A stretch of DNA of 64,000 nt from positions 161,546 through 225,545 of the forward strand of contig JACVTC010000196.1 in assembly GCA_016946835.1 (NCBI GenBank), given 5' to 3'. The translations under genes were made by a program, and so were the position numbers. Source of the DNA: Neocallimastix lanati (nom. inval.). Taxonomy: Eukaryota > Neocallimastigomycota > Neocallimastigomycetes > Neocallimastigales > Neocallimastigaceae. Of the stretch, positions 11,680 through 23,479 are shown piece after piece. The notes beneath the pieces were generated by a model. The model worked only from the letters and a program-made list of their open reading frames with translations. It ran no database searches and was not told where the DNA came from. Numbering within the stretch: position 1 is the stretch's first letter; each line of letters starts with the position of its first letter.

Positions 11680-12185
11680 AAACAAAAACCCAGACACTTG
11701 CTTCAAGGTGCGAAGTATAAGATTATTTTATACAGTTATTAAAGAAACTTACTGTTTGCTAAGAAACCCCAATTGTTAACTCCTAAGCAGATTAGGTGGC
11801 AAGAATTATTTATCACGTACTAGTTTGAAATTGTTTACGGACCTGGAAAAAAGAATGGTAAAGTTGATGTCCCTTCAAGAGTAGAAACTGAGAAGACAGA
11901 GGGTAAGGACTTTGACAAAAATAGCCTCTTAAGACCAAATCAGGTAGTGGGATTTAACGAAGTAGATAGAGAAACTAGCTACTTCGCTTTAACTGCAAAC
12001 TTCGTGGATGATATTAAACAGGCCTATCGACAGGTTAAGATAGCTCAATAAATAATCAAATACCAAACAGAAGACACCAAAAATAACAATAAAAAGAAAT
12101 AGTGTTTAGAAGGGATTGTTTGTCTGGTTAGAAAAGAAAATCCAAAATAGGAATATGTTCTAACACTATTTAGGAAATTCATAAT
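11680..12185 (+). pseudogene. Ty3/gypsy RNase H to integrase fragment
   Basis: The frame shows HLLQGAKYKIILYS, LTPKQIRWQELFITY and FEIVYGPGKKNGKVDVPSRV. These match the end of the Ty3 RNase H domain and its linker to integrase. The following linker (FALTANFVDDIKQAYRQVK) and REETS-like blocks recur in the copy at 32210-32340. Internal stops and truncation at both ends make it non-functional. Confidence 0.75.
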
Positions 12186-12189
12186 ACAA

Positions 12190-12900
12190 TAAAAAGAAAA
12201 AAATATATATATAAAAATTTAAAAAAAAAGAATTTAATAATTTAAATGTATTTAAATTTATCAATAAATTTTTTAAATTAAATATTTTTATTATTACTAT
12301 TATTATATATTTTATAATTTGTATTAATATTTATTTTAAAAAATATTAATTTAATTTTTTTAATGTATATTGAATTAATTTCATATTTTAATAAAAATTT
12401 TTTTATTTACATAATTATTTTTTTAATATTAAAATAATTAATATTATTATATAAATATATATAATTTTATTATTAAAATATGTTAATTTCATATATTACA
12501 AATTAAGTAACTAAAAAAAATAATTAGAATTTAAAATCAATATAATAAAATTATTAATAAAAAAATTTATATAATTTCATATATTTAATTTTTAATAACT
12601 TATAATTTTTATTTTTATATGTTAAAAAATATATATTACATTATTGGTATTAATAATATTACTATTTATAAAATTTTTAATTAAAAAATTAAATGAAACT
12701 ACAATATTATTAATATTTATTATTTAACAAATATAATAAATATTTAAAATTATAAAAATATAAATATACTAACAATAAAATTAAAAAAATATAGATAATT
12801 TATTATTTTTATTATTACTTTTATTCTTTTATTAAAATAAAAATTTTTAACTGTAAATTTGTATTATTTTTTATTTTATATTACTTAAAAAATTTTTTTA
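12190..12900. other. AT-rich intergenic stretch
   Basis: Nearly pure A/T with no reading frame or repeat recognised. It contains the presumed 3' flank of the minus-strand gene that ends at 12916. Confidence 0.5.
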
Positions 12901-12915
12901 ATTTATATTAATTAA

Positions 12916-13947
12916 TCATGGTTTTTTTTGTATAAATTTTAAAAAGAATTTATTATTATTTTTAAATTTATCAATTTCTTGGCTATCATTATTTTTAAGA
13001 ATTTTTTTATATAATTCTTTTTTTTTAATTAAAATTTGTTTAAATTTATTTTTTAATTGAATTTCTTCCTTAAAATCTTCATTGTTTGTATTATGGAATT
13101 TTGGAATTTCTATTCTTTTTGTAATTATTTTAAACAAAAAATGAAATTGAATATCATTAATTTCTTTTTTATTTAAATATTTAAATTGATTATCAAAAAA
13201 TTTTATACCATTAAATCTTTGGTTAGAGGTTTCATATTTAAATAAATGTAAAATTTTTTTAAATTTTCTTTCCTTAAAAAGACTAATGTACCACATAAAT
13301 GGTATATTAATTTCTTGCTTGAAGTTCTCTTTTGTATCTTTTTCTTTTTGTTTTTCTATTTCTTTTCCTTTCTCATTTTTCTTCGTAATTAACTTTCTTT
13401 TTCTTTTATTTGTTTCCTTATTATTTTTATTATTGTACTCATATTCGATGTTTTTGTTATATATGGTAATTTGTTCAAATGTTAATATGATTAAATAGAA
13501 ATCATTTAGAAAAATAATATTAAAGTCATCACGACTAAATTTATATTTATTTTTTACTAAAGTTGTAATAATATCTTTATTAAAGAATCCATTGTTGATT
13601 AAATATTTTACTAAACTCATATTATTATATTTTTTATTAATATTTGCTCCTTTTTTAATTAAAAACTCAATTATTTCATATTTCTTATAAATAAATGAAT
13701 AAAGTAAAGGAGATATAAATTTATTATTGATGAAATATAAGTAATCTACTTCTTTAATATTGCTCCATTTATATATGTTTTTAATAATTTCATCACTGCA
13801 TTCATTTTCAATTGAGTAACATAAAATATCAAATTGTTCATTATGAATTTTTTTTAAAGGTATCATGAATATGCTTAAAAACTCCTCCAAACTATTATAG
13901 TCCTTTTTTTCAATATAATTTTTTAATTCATTAATATCATTGTCCAT
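12916..13947 (-). CDS. Ankyrin-like repeat-fold protein, Lys/Asn-rich
   Basis: An intact 343-residue single-exon gene starting MDNDINELKNYIEKKDYNSL. An ankyrin-type helix pair is clear around residues 88-112 (SPLLYSFIYKKYEIIEFL, then KKGANIN), flanked by diverged helical repeats. A charged Lys/Glu/Asn-rich insert follows around residues 170-210, and the C-terminal region is helical (WYISLFKERKFKKILHLF, FDNQFKYLNKKEINDIQF). No signal peptide or membrane segment is seen, so it is probably intracellular. Ankyrin folds bind other proteins; the partner is unknown. It is closely related in order and sequence to the gene at 29569 and more distantly to the one at 37961. Such families are common in AT-rich anaerobic fungi, from general knowledge. 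Confidence 0.85.
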   Translation of the reverse strand: MDNDINELKNYIEKKDYNSLEEFLSIFMIPLKKIHNEQFDILCYSIENECSDEIIKNIYKWSNIKEVDYLYFINNKFISPLLYSFIYKKYEIIEFLIKKGANINKKYNNMSLVKYLINNGFFNKDIITTLVKNKYKFSRDDFNIIFLNDFYLIILTFEQITIYNKNIEYEYNNKNNKETNKRKRKLITKKNEKGKEIEKQKEKDTKENFKQEINIPFMWYISLFKERKFKKILHLFKYETSNQRFNGIKFFDNQFKYLNKKEINDIQFHFLFKIITKRIEIPKFHNTNNEDFKEEIQLKNKFKQILIKKKELYKKILKNNDSQEIDKFKNNNKFFLKFIQKKP

Positions 13948-13949
13948 TT

Positions 13950-15455
13950 TTTGATGTAATTATCAGAATGAAATATATTATTATAAATAATTTTTTTTTA
14001 ATAATTAATATTAATTATTTTTATTTTATTAAATTTTACCATTGAAGGAATAATATAAATATTAAATATGAATATTTATTTTATTTTTAAACTATAATAT
14101 TTTGAAAATATATTTAATTAATAATTAAATTTATTAAACTATTTAAAGTTTTTTATATATTTTTTATTAAATATATATTAATTATTACTAAATTAGATAT
14201 AAAACTCTAAATTTAAATAAAATAAGTAAAAAAATAATCAATAAAATTTATTTTTTGCTATTTAAATTAAATGAAATTAGTAAAAAAATTTATATATATA
14301 GATTTAAATGCAATACAATATTTTATATTTTATTTAAATTATTAATCAAATAACTTAATATTATTAATTTATTAATAATATTTATATTTTTTCTGAAAAA
14401 TTAATTACTTATATGCTTAAAAAAATAAATAAAAACTATTTTTTATTAGAAATAATAAATTAATATAATTCATAAAAAATTTTAAAATTAAAAAATTAAA
14501 AAATATTATATATATATATTTTTTATATATATAATTAATTTTTTTTATTTATTTTATATTAATTTCTTATTTTTTATGTTTATTTATCTTTTTTAAAGAA
14601 TAAAAAATTATATTATAAATTATATATATAATATATAAATATATTTTATATTTTTTAAATTTAGGACTTAAAAATTAAAATTATTTTTATTTCAGTTCTT
14701 TATATATTTTACTTCAATCTTTAGTTATGATTTCTATGTCTATTTTTATATCTTTAGGAATTTTTAAATTTTTTTATTTTTATTTTTTACATTTGTAAAT
14801 GAATTTTTTATAAATAAAATCCAAATATACTTTTGAATAAATTTTATTGTAATTTATATATAAATATATTATGTATATAAAAAATAGATTTAAATATAAA
14901 ATAAAAAAACTTAATAAAAAACATTTTTTTTTTTAATTTTTAATTTTTATCTTTTGATTAATAAAAATTTTATTTTTATAAATAAATAATTAAAGATAGA
15001 AAAAAAAATTTTAAGCGATTAAAAATTATTTTAATATATTTTAAATAAATTAAATATGGATGAAGTAATAAAATTATAAAGAAAAATTTAATAACTTTAA
15101 TTGTGGAAGAAAAATATTTATATATAAATTAAAAAAAAGAGAATTTATTATAATAGAAATAAAATTATTTTATTAATAAAAATTTCATCATATATTAAAT
15201 AATTTATAATATTTATAAGTAAATTATTTTTATTATCATATCAACTTAATCATCTTAATTTAAAAAATTGTCTATTAGATTTTTATTTCTGGAATTCTTT
15301 AATTTTTTTTATGATAACCTTTCCATTATTAAGTAAAGGGTAAAGGTTCTATTTTTATTTTTAATTTTTCTTTTTTTAAATTAAAATTTTAAATATTATT
15401 ATTGTCATTTTCAATATTAATTTAATTAATTGAATTAATTTTCCATGTAATTATT
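13950..15455. other. AT-rich intergenic stretch
   Basis: No conserved frame or repeat is recognised apart from poly-A/T and TA tracts. It includes the 5' flank of the minus-strand ankyrin-like gene. Confidence 0.5.
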
Positions 15456-15459
15456 TAAT

Positions 15460-16370
15460 AATTTTATTTTATTTTATTCTATTCTATTTTATTTTATTTA
15501 ATTTTATTTTATTTAATTTTATTTTATATTATATTATTTTATTTTATTTTATTTTATTTTATTTTATTCAATTTGTACTTCATATTTATATTTCTACTAT
15601 TTATTTTATTTTATTTTATTTTATTCAATTTGTACTTCATATTTATATTTCTACTATTTATTTTATTTTATTTTATTTTATTCAATGTGTACTTCATATT
15701 TATATTTCTACTATTTATTTTATTTTATTTTATTTTATTCAATGTGTACTTCATATTTATATTTCTACTATTTATTTTATTTTATTTTATTTTATTCAAT
15801 TTGTACTTCATATTTATATTTCTACTATTTATTTTATTTTATTTTATTTTATTTTATTTTATTTTATTTTATTTTATTTTATTTTATTCAATCTGTACTT
15901 TATATTCATATTTTTACTATTTACTTTATTTCATTTCATTTCATTTTATTTTATTTTATTTTATTTTATTTTATTTTATTTTATTTTATTTTATTTTATT
16001 TTATTTTATTTTATTTTATTTTATTTTATTTTATTTTATTTTATTTTATTTTATTTTATTTTATTTTATTAAATCTGTACTTTATATTTATATTTCTACT
16101 ATTTATTTTATTTTATTTTATTTTATTTTATTTTATTTTATTTTATTTTATTTTATTTTATTTTATTTTATTTTATTTTATTTTATTCAATCTGTACTTT
16201 ATATTTATATTTCTACTATTTATTTTATTTTATTTTATTTTATTTTATTTTATTTTATTTTATTTTATTTTATTTTATTTTATTTTATTTTATTTTATTC
16301 AATCTGTACTTTATATTTATATTTCTACTATTTATTTTATTTTATTTTATTTATTATATTAAATCTGTAT
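15460..16370. repeat. Nested satellite: 57-bp units with expanding TTTTA runs
   Basis: A spacer resembling TTCAATNTGTACTTCATATT, plus TATATTTCTACTATTTA, alternates with (TTTTA)n. Spacers start at 15567, 15624, 15681, 15738 and 15795, exactly 57 bp apart. The next start at 15887, 16069, 16186 and 16298; each extra distance (35, 125, 60, 55) is a multiple of five, so growth is by whole pentamers. The last spacer at about 16359 decays. Because TTTTA contains no stop on this strand, long apparent reading frames arise here that are artefacts. Confidence 0.95.
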
Positions 16371-16424
16371 ATTAATTGTTTTAATTTTCTATTACTTTAT
16401 TCTATTTTACTCAATTTGTAAATT

Positions 16425-17580
16425 TTGTTTATATAACTACTATTTAATTTAATTTAATTTTATTTTTAAGATTTTGTTTTATTGTATATTTTTTTGTCAT
16501 AAATGAAGTAGAGTTTGAGAAATATATATGAAATGAAGATTTTAATATTTACTATTACTTTTAAGATTTAATTTTTATTTTTATATCTTTTTTAAGTTAG
16601 ATAAAACCAATTTTATTAGTTAAATACGCTTTGTTTTATTAATTATTGATTCAGTTATAATTTTAAAAAATTTTTTTCATATTTCTACTAAAATTACTAT
16701 AATATTTGTTATAATATTATTACTGCTATCATATATTTATATATTTTTTATTTAATTGTAACTTTTTCTAAGTAATATTATTTATTTATTTTCATTTATA
16801 AAAGATACTAATGCATTCGATTAAAAATTTGTATATTTTTGTTATGATATTTTAATTTTATTATTTCAAATATTTTTGAAAATTTTTTATAAATTAATTA
16901 GATTATTTGTTATTAAATTATTTCATATAATTATAATATAATGTATTTTAAATATTTTTAAAATTACTGTTTATAAATTTTTTTATATTCTTTATGTTTA
17001 AAAGATTTATATAGCTATTTTTATTATTTATTCTATATTTTTTAATTCAATAGTTTCATAATAATCATTGGATATGATTTAATTATTAAATTAAATATTC
17101 CATTTATTTTTAAAATTTTAAAGAATAATGACTTTATATCTTTTACTGTGTTATGTATATTTAAAAATTCATTATTTTAAAAATTACCTAAATTAAGATG
17201 ATTTTTGTTAATTTCTATATTTATAACTTTAGTAGAAATTATATTATTATCTTCGTTTTCGTAAATATTTATGAACTTACTTTAATTATTAATAACATTA
17301 TTATTATTATTAACAATACTTTTCCTATTGCTATTATTAGTAATACTACATTCTTTTTTATTGTAATCAAAATTAGTATTTGATAACAATATTAAAAATA
17401 CTACATGATTTTGTAAAATATTTGATATTTATATTATAAATATTTTTCATGAAAAATTTAAATATCCGAATAAATTATTATATTCGAAATACATCAAAAA
17501 AGTGAATTTAGAAAATTGATATTCCAGTAATTATATATAAATTTAACTATAACTACTAGGACATTGAATTGGATATTTGT
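16425..17580. other. AT-rich intergenic stretch
   Basis: No convincing gene or repeat is visible. A 61-codon open frame at 17198 is hydrophobic, lacks an identifiable domain and is about what chance would give here. Confidence 0.5.
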
Positions 17581-17584
17581 CTAA

Positions 17585-17935
17585 TATAATTTAATTATTT
17601 CAAAATTTTAAAAAAAATTTAATTTTTTTGGCATTATTATTTTTTATTATTTTTATTTAAGCATTAAATGGTTATATTTTATATATAATAAAAAATATAT
17701 TTAATGAGAAATATATATAAAACTTGATATTAACGTTACTTTATTTATTTAAATATATTATTTTATTAATAAATATTTAAAAAGTAATAACAATTTTTTA
17801 ATAAAAAAAATAAATTATAGATATATATCAAATATTTATTACTTCAAAAGGAATTTATTTATGTAAAATATTAAATCTTTCAAAAATTCAATGGTATATT
17901 TAATTTTTTTGACAGTTTTATTTGGGAGTATTGAA
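17585..17935 (+). repeat. Isolated diverged unit of the 279-bp satellite
   Basis: It carries the satellite landmarks in order: TTTTTTGGCATTATTATTTT, TATATTTTATATATAATAAA, TTAATGAGAAATATATATAA, TTAACGTTACTTTATTT, ACTTCAAAAGGAATTTATTT and AAATCTTTCAAAAATTCAA. It stands about 2.1 kb from the array and is clearly more diverged than the array units are from each other. Confidence 0.75.
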
Positions 17936-18179
17936 TTTCGACATAATTTATGTTTTATCATTTATTTGTGAATTACAATGTGGCTTGTAAAAATAAATGA
18001 ATAGGATAGGTTTAAATTTATTTTTTTTTTATAATTCAATTTATTAACATTTATAGTAAAAAAAAAAATAAAAAAAATAAAAAATTATAATATAAATTAA
18101 AAAAAAAGATTGAAACAAAAAAAATTAAAAAATAAAACTTTTAAAATATTTATAATAAATAGATTATCAATTAGAAATA

Positions 18180-19515
18180 AGTGAAACTAATAAAGAAAAA
18201 AAACAGATCATTGTAAATGGGAAATATAAATTTAATTTATTGTAAATAACGAATAATATAAAAGTATTCAAATGAACTGAATATAAAACAGTTAAATAAT
18301 TTAAATCATATATTATTCTAAATTACAATAATAAAATAATAAAATATGAAAACAAATATATTTATCCAGTAAAAGAATATTATGCATTTGTATAAATAGT
18401 AAAACAAAAAATGAAAAACGAAATTAGTAAAACCTCAATCCCATTTGATATAAACCAAAACATATATATAATGAAATATCTAAAGAAATTGGATTGATAT
18501 GCTCTGAATATAGTTCAATTAAATCACAAATATCAAGATATATATAAAAAAATTATCTTCTGATATATTAAAATTTAATGAAATTCCAGATGAATCTTAA
18601 TATTATATAAACGAAAGAGATGAAAATTTTATGATATTCAAAATTCTAATATTATAATTTTTAAATCACCATTCCAAACAGAATTGTTTATGAAATACAA
18701 CGAAAAATGTTCACTTATGGTATATTTTATATTGTACCAATATTTGTTATCAAGTGTTTATAATAAGAGTATATGCTCAAGAAATAAATAGTTTTTATAT
18801 TATATCATTCGATATTTTAAATAATAAAAAAAAGCAACCAACTAATAGTTATTTGAAGAATTAAAAATGTATACAAGTATTTATAATAATAATATTAGAA
18901 TTACACCAAATATTTTTTATTGTTATTTTGAAAAAGTTATATCAAAAGTTGCCAATAAAATATACTAATATTATTATTTAATATTGTGTATGGCATTATA
19001 AAATATCGTTAGAAGTTCAAAAAATAAATTATTTATAATGAAGTTGAAAATCATCAATATATTTATTTGTTTTATAAAGCTATTATAAATTTTCCTTTTA
19101 TAAATCTTGAATATATACTTGATATTTATTATTATATTAAAATTATTTGTCATATATATAATTATTTCTATTTTTAAATTTTTTGGAATATTTTAATAAG
19201 ATTTATTTATATAAATATGATATTCATTATTGGAATTATTATAACAATATAATTTATATAATAAATAATGCTTCAGAATATTTTAACATTTATTTAAAAA
19301 ATTATTTTAAAAAAATCTTCTTTCTATAAATTTATTTATCATTTAAAAAGATGTGAATTTTTTTGTTAATTAATTACAAAATGAAAATTGAAGGAGTTTG
19401 GAAAAAAAAAATATTAATAAAAACTAATGAAATCAATGATTTAATTAAAAAGTATAAAAATAAAGAATCTGAATTATTTGATAATAAATGTGATAAAAAT
19501 GATATTATTAATTTA
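18180..19515 (+). pseudogene. MULE-type transposase with FLYWCH-like finger, decayed
   Basis: Broken frames carry the order of a FLYWCH plus Mutator-like transposase gene. The finger region is at about 18215-18400 (VNGKYKFN, TEYKTVK, KSYIILNYNNKIIKYENKY). SPFQTELFMKYNEK lies near 18675, an IFYCYFEKVISKVANKIY block near 18910, IIYNEVENHQYIYLFYKAI near 19030, and NNASEYFNIYLKNYFKK near 19265. The expected Cys and His zinc ligands are gone: stops or Phe replace Cys, and Tyr-Ile-Tyr stands where His-x-His is expected. The catalytic acidic residues expected in the DGTF-like and CDF-like motifs are also missing (Tyr in the second). A MULE moves DNA by cut and paste; this copy cannot. Family assignment rests on motif order recalled from the family. 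Confidence 0.6.
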
Positions 19516-19999
19516 TGATATAAATGTTTATTATAATTAAATAAGCTTTAAATTTATAAATAATAATTAACTTGAATATATATATTTTAAATTATATTTA
19601 TATCTATATCAATATATTTCATTAATACATATATTAATATTTAAATTTTATTAATAATAAATATTTAATATTATAATAAATTTTATTTTATTATTTATTT
19701 AATTTTTTATTAAATATAAAATTTTATTTATTTTATTTAAATTAATAAAATTAAATAGTTTTATTATTAAATTATTTAATAATAAAATATAATTATAATA
19801 TAAATTAAAAATAAATAAAAATTAAATAATATTGGTTATAGAAAACTTATTTATTTTCATATCTATTATTTTTTTAGTTATTATTCCATTTTTTTATGTT
19901 ATGATACAATAAATAAAAATATACTTTGTAAATATTGTTTTATTATATATAATACATATATTTTACAAATATTTATGTCGCTTATATATAAATTATATT
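19516..19999. other. AT-rich spacer before the satellite array
   Basis: No reading frame or motif recognised between the transposase relic and the first satellite unit. Confidence 0.5.
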
Positions 20000-21395
20000 G
20001 AAATGCATTATGTTTGTTTTAATTTTCATCATTTTTATTTTAGTCAAGAAATGCTTATATTTTATATATAATAAAAATCCATTTAATGAGAAATATACAT
20101 AAAACATGATACTCACGTTACTTTATTTAAATTTGTTATATTATTAATAAAATATTAAGTAGTAATTACAGCTTTTTTATTAAAAAAAAATAAATAATAG
20201 TTATTTATCATATATTTATTTCTTCAAGGAGAATTTATTTATATAAAATAATAAATCTTTCAAAATTTCAAAGATAAATTCAAATTTTTTGGCTGTTTTA
20301 ATTTTCATCATTTTTATTTTAGTCAAGAAATGCTTATATTTTATATATAATAAAAATCTATTTAATGAGAAATATACATAAAACATGATACTCACGTTAC
20401 TTTATTTAAATTTGTTATATTATTAATAAATTATTAAGTAGTTATTACAGCTTTTTTATTAAAAAAAAATAAATAATAGTTTTTTATTATATATTTATTT
20501 CTTCAAGGAGAATTTATTTATATAAAATAATAAATCTTTCAAAATTTCAAAGATAAATTCAAATTTTTTGGCTGTTTTAATTTTCATCATTTTTATTTTA
20601 GTCAAGAAATGCTTATATTTTATATATAATAAAAATCTATTTAATGAGAAATATACATAAAACATGATACTCACGTTACTTTATTTAAATTTGTTATATT
20701 ATTAATAAAATATTAAGTAGTAATTACAGCTTTTTTATTAAAAAAAAAATAAATAATAGTTTTTTATTATATATTTATTTCTTCAAGGAGAATTTATTTA
20801 TATAAAATAATAAATCTTTTAAAATTTCAAAGATAAATTCAAATTTTTTGGCTGTTTTAATTTTCATCATTTTTATTTTAGTCAAGAAATGCTTATATTT
20901 TATATATAATAAAAATCTATTTAATGAGAAATATACATAAAACATGATACTCACGTTACTTTATTTAAATTTGTTATATTATTAATAAATTATTAAAAAG
21001 TAATTACAGATTTTTTATTAAAAAAAAAAAATAATAATTATTAATCATATATTTATTTCTTCAAGGAGAATTTATTTATATAAAATAATAAATCTTTTAA
21101 AATTTCAAAGATAAATTCAAATTTTTTGGCTGTTTTAATTTTCATCATTTTTATTTTAGTCAAGAAATGCTTAAATTTTATAAATAATAAAAATCTATTT
21201 AATGAGAAATATACATAAAACATGATACTCACGTTACTTTATTTAAATTTGTTATATAATATTATTAATAAATTATTAAGTAATAATTACAGATTTTTTA
21301 TTAAAAAAAAATAAATAATAATTATTTATCAAATATTTATTTCTTCAAGGAGAATTTATTTATATAAAATAATAAATCTTTTGAAATTCTAACTT
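20000..21395 (+). repeat. Tandem satellite A, five units of about 279 bp
   Basis: The marker TAGTCAAGAAATGCTTA starts at 20041, 20320, 20599, 20879 and 21157, giving periods of 279, 279, 280 and 278. Each unit contains CATCATTTTT, AATGAGAAATATACATAA, ACTCACGTTACTTT, an A-run, CTTCAAGGAGAATTTATTT and TTTTTTGGCTGTTTTAATTT. Units are highly similar; the last one drifts at its end (TTTGGCTAAGTTT). No unit contains a usable reading frame. Confidence 0.95.
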
Positions 21396-21429
21396 ACAGA
21401 TAAATACTTTGGCTAAGTTTTTAATTATT

Positions 21430-21640
21430 ATATTATTCTAAAGCTTTTTACTATCTTTAACTAGTAATGTAAATTGTTACTTTATAAAGTGATGCTTTTG
21501 ACTCAATATCAATTTTGCATTAGTATTGACCTTACTCAGGTAAAATTAAAGCTATGTATTAATTAAAAAATTCCGATATGTCTCTGTAGTTCTTATCAAT
21601 TTTCTCATTGATGTTCAACAACTTTCATGCTCAACTTTCT
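21430..21640 (+). mobile_element. LTR/leader-like segment resembling 850-1050
   Basis: TTGACCTTACTCAGGTAAAA near 21529 and a following ATGTCTCTGTAGTT block match in order ACCTGACTCAGGTTAAA and ATGTCTCTCTGCGTGGTT at about 978-1037. It immediately precedes Ty3 integrase sequence on the same strand. Similarity is limited, so this is tentative. Confidence 0.4.
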
Positions 21641-22945
21641 TATGGTTTCCTCTACTAGTCCTAACCTGAAAAGATGACTCAAAAAATTGTTCGAAATGCA
21701 TTATTCACTCTGAATTTAATTATAAAATATTTATTTTTCATGTTGTGTTAATGATAAACAATGTGCATTATCCTGAAAATTTGATTCCGCCTTAATTAAT
21801 AATGATTCCACATCTAGCAATACTCCCTTTACTGTGACAATTTTTATCATTCCAAGAAAGTAAACATTATGGTATTCTTTATACTTTTGAAATTCCTACT
21901 AAACCATAAGATTCTCTTTTGATGAATTTTATTATTGATCTTCCTATTTCTAATAGTTTTATTTGTAATTTTGTTGTTACTGAGCAATTCACCTGAATTG
22001 CCATTTCATTACCTTCACTAAATGACCTTCTGCTACTTATACTGTTTCATCCTCATTTTTCATATTCATGGATTACTTTCTTAAATTATTTTCTAGTAAT
22101 TAAATTCAATTTACTTTAAAATTTTGGAAAATAATTTATTCTTAACTTAATATTACTATGATCGTTGTATCTCCTATTTATCACCCGACAAATAGTTTAA
22201 CGGAGTGTGTGAATTTCATTAATTGACAATATTTAATATGTCAGAGTATTTTAAAGGCAATGATTAGTAAAGCATTTTTATATCCTGTAAAATTTAGCTA
22301 TTTTAACTCAGAACAAAACTCAAAAAAATTTTCTTATTTTTATTTAAATAAAAAAATCATAATTTTAATTCAAGACCTTTCCCTGCTAAACAAAATAATT
22401 TTGACATTCTCCGAGTCGACGAATTTACTTAAAATCTTGCAAAATTAAAATAACACATAAAAAATTTCACAAGATATAAATAAGCAAAATAACTCACTGA
22501 TAAGTACAGAACTGTTTCTCCTATTTTCAAAAAATTTATAAAGTATGGATAAATAGTTCACTCATAATTTAATAGAAATTAAAAAATTACAACCAATAAA
22601 ACATGGTCCATACAAAATAATTTAGAAATTTTAATTGGTTTACTATAAACTAAAACAAACAAAGAATCTTAAGATATATCCAGTCATACATGTTTTGAAA
22701 TTTGAACCATACTTTGACAAGCATATTAGAAAAGAACAAAAATTATCACCTATTATTATTGTTAATGATGAAAAAGAATAAGACTTCAAAAAAATATTTG
22801 ATAAAAGAAAACACTACTGCTATTCTAATATCTTATCAAATAGAAAGAACACTAATTATTTAATAAAATTTGAGAAGTTGTAACAAATTTAAATAGCCTT
22901 AACACTTAAAAGAATTTAATAAAAATAATTAAAATCAAAACTTGA
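21640..22945 (+). pseudogene. Ty3/gypsy integrase with chromodomain, degenerate
   Basis: Readable pieces include FEIPTKP-stop-DSLLMNF with IIDLPISNSF near 21890-21965, which is integrase core. A second core piece near 22100-22240 reads QFTLKFWKIIYS and YHPTNSLTEC and retains the Glu of the DD35E triad. A GPY/F-like and chromodomain tail at about 22680-22870 includes FEPYFDKHIRKEQKLSPIII and DFKKIFDKRKHYCYSNIL. The chromodomain would target integration to modified histones in chromoviruses. Frames shift repeatedly and stops are frequent. The 3' end is shared with the copy ending near 34950. Confidence 0.7.
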
Positions 22946-23157
22946 GAATAAATATTAACTTAATTAACTATTTGTACCTAAAAAATAAGTCAAAAATTTT
23001 TAAAACTAAAAATAAATTATCTAAATGTACAAAAACAAAAATTTCAAACCTAATGTTAAAACTTCTACAAAATATTATTAGATTTATATATATAAATTTT
23101 AAATTACTTTATTAATAAACTATTACATAATGTTTAATTTATTAAACTTTATATTAT

Positions 23158-23479
23158 TAGTTATTTAGTTATTGAATAATAGTATTATGAAAAGGTAAGT
23201 TTACACTTAAGAAAGATATCGAATAATTCATATAACAAAAGCAAAAATAATTTAACATCACACTATTCGAAATATACTAAGAACGGTTTTACAAAATTTC
23301 AATAAATAAAAACATGTCAATGCTTAAAGAAAATAGCACAGCACTATTCACATAATTTGTTAATAGAACTTTTAGTTTGAAGTAAGTATTAATAATTTAT
23401 TATTTTAGTTATTTATTTTTTTTTAATAATAAAATATTTTAATAATATAATTTACATTAATAGTAAAGCTTGTTTTACA
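23158..23479 (-). repeat. LTR family A copy (3' side of a 2.66-kb element)
   Basis: About 322 bp, read on the minus strand from TGTAAAACAAGCTTTACTA. It carries the ACACTATTCG, TTCACATAATTTG and TTACATTAATAGTAAAGC landmarks of the family. Its partner is at 25482-25819. Boundaries are approximate, because similarity continues into 23100-23157. Confidence 0.65.

Noticed and set aside
15573-16421. A 282-codon and an overlapping 225-codon open frame
   Set aside because: They exist only because TTTTA repeats contain no stop on the plus strand; the protein is a repeat of Phe/Tyr/Leu/Ile.
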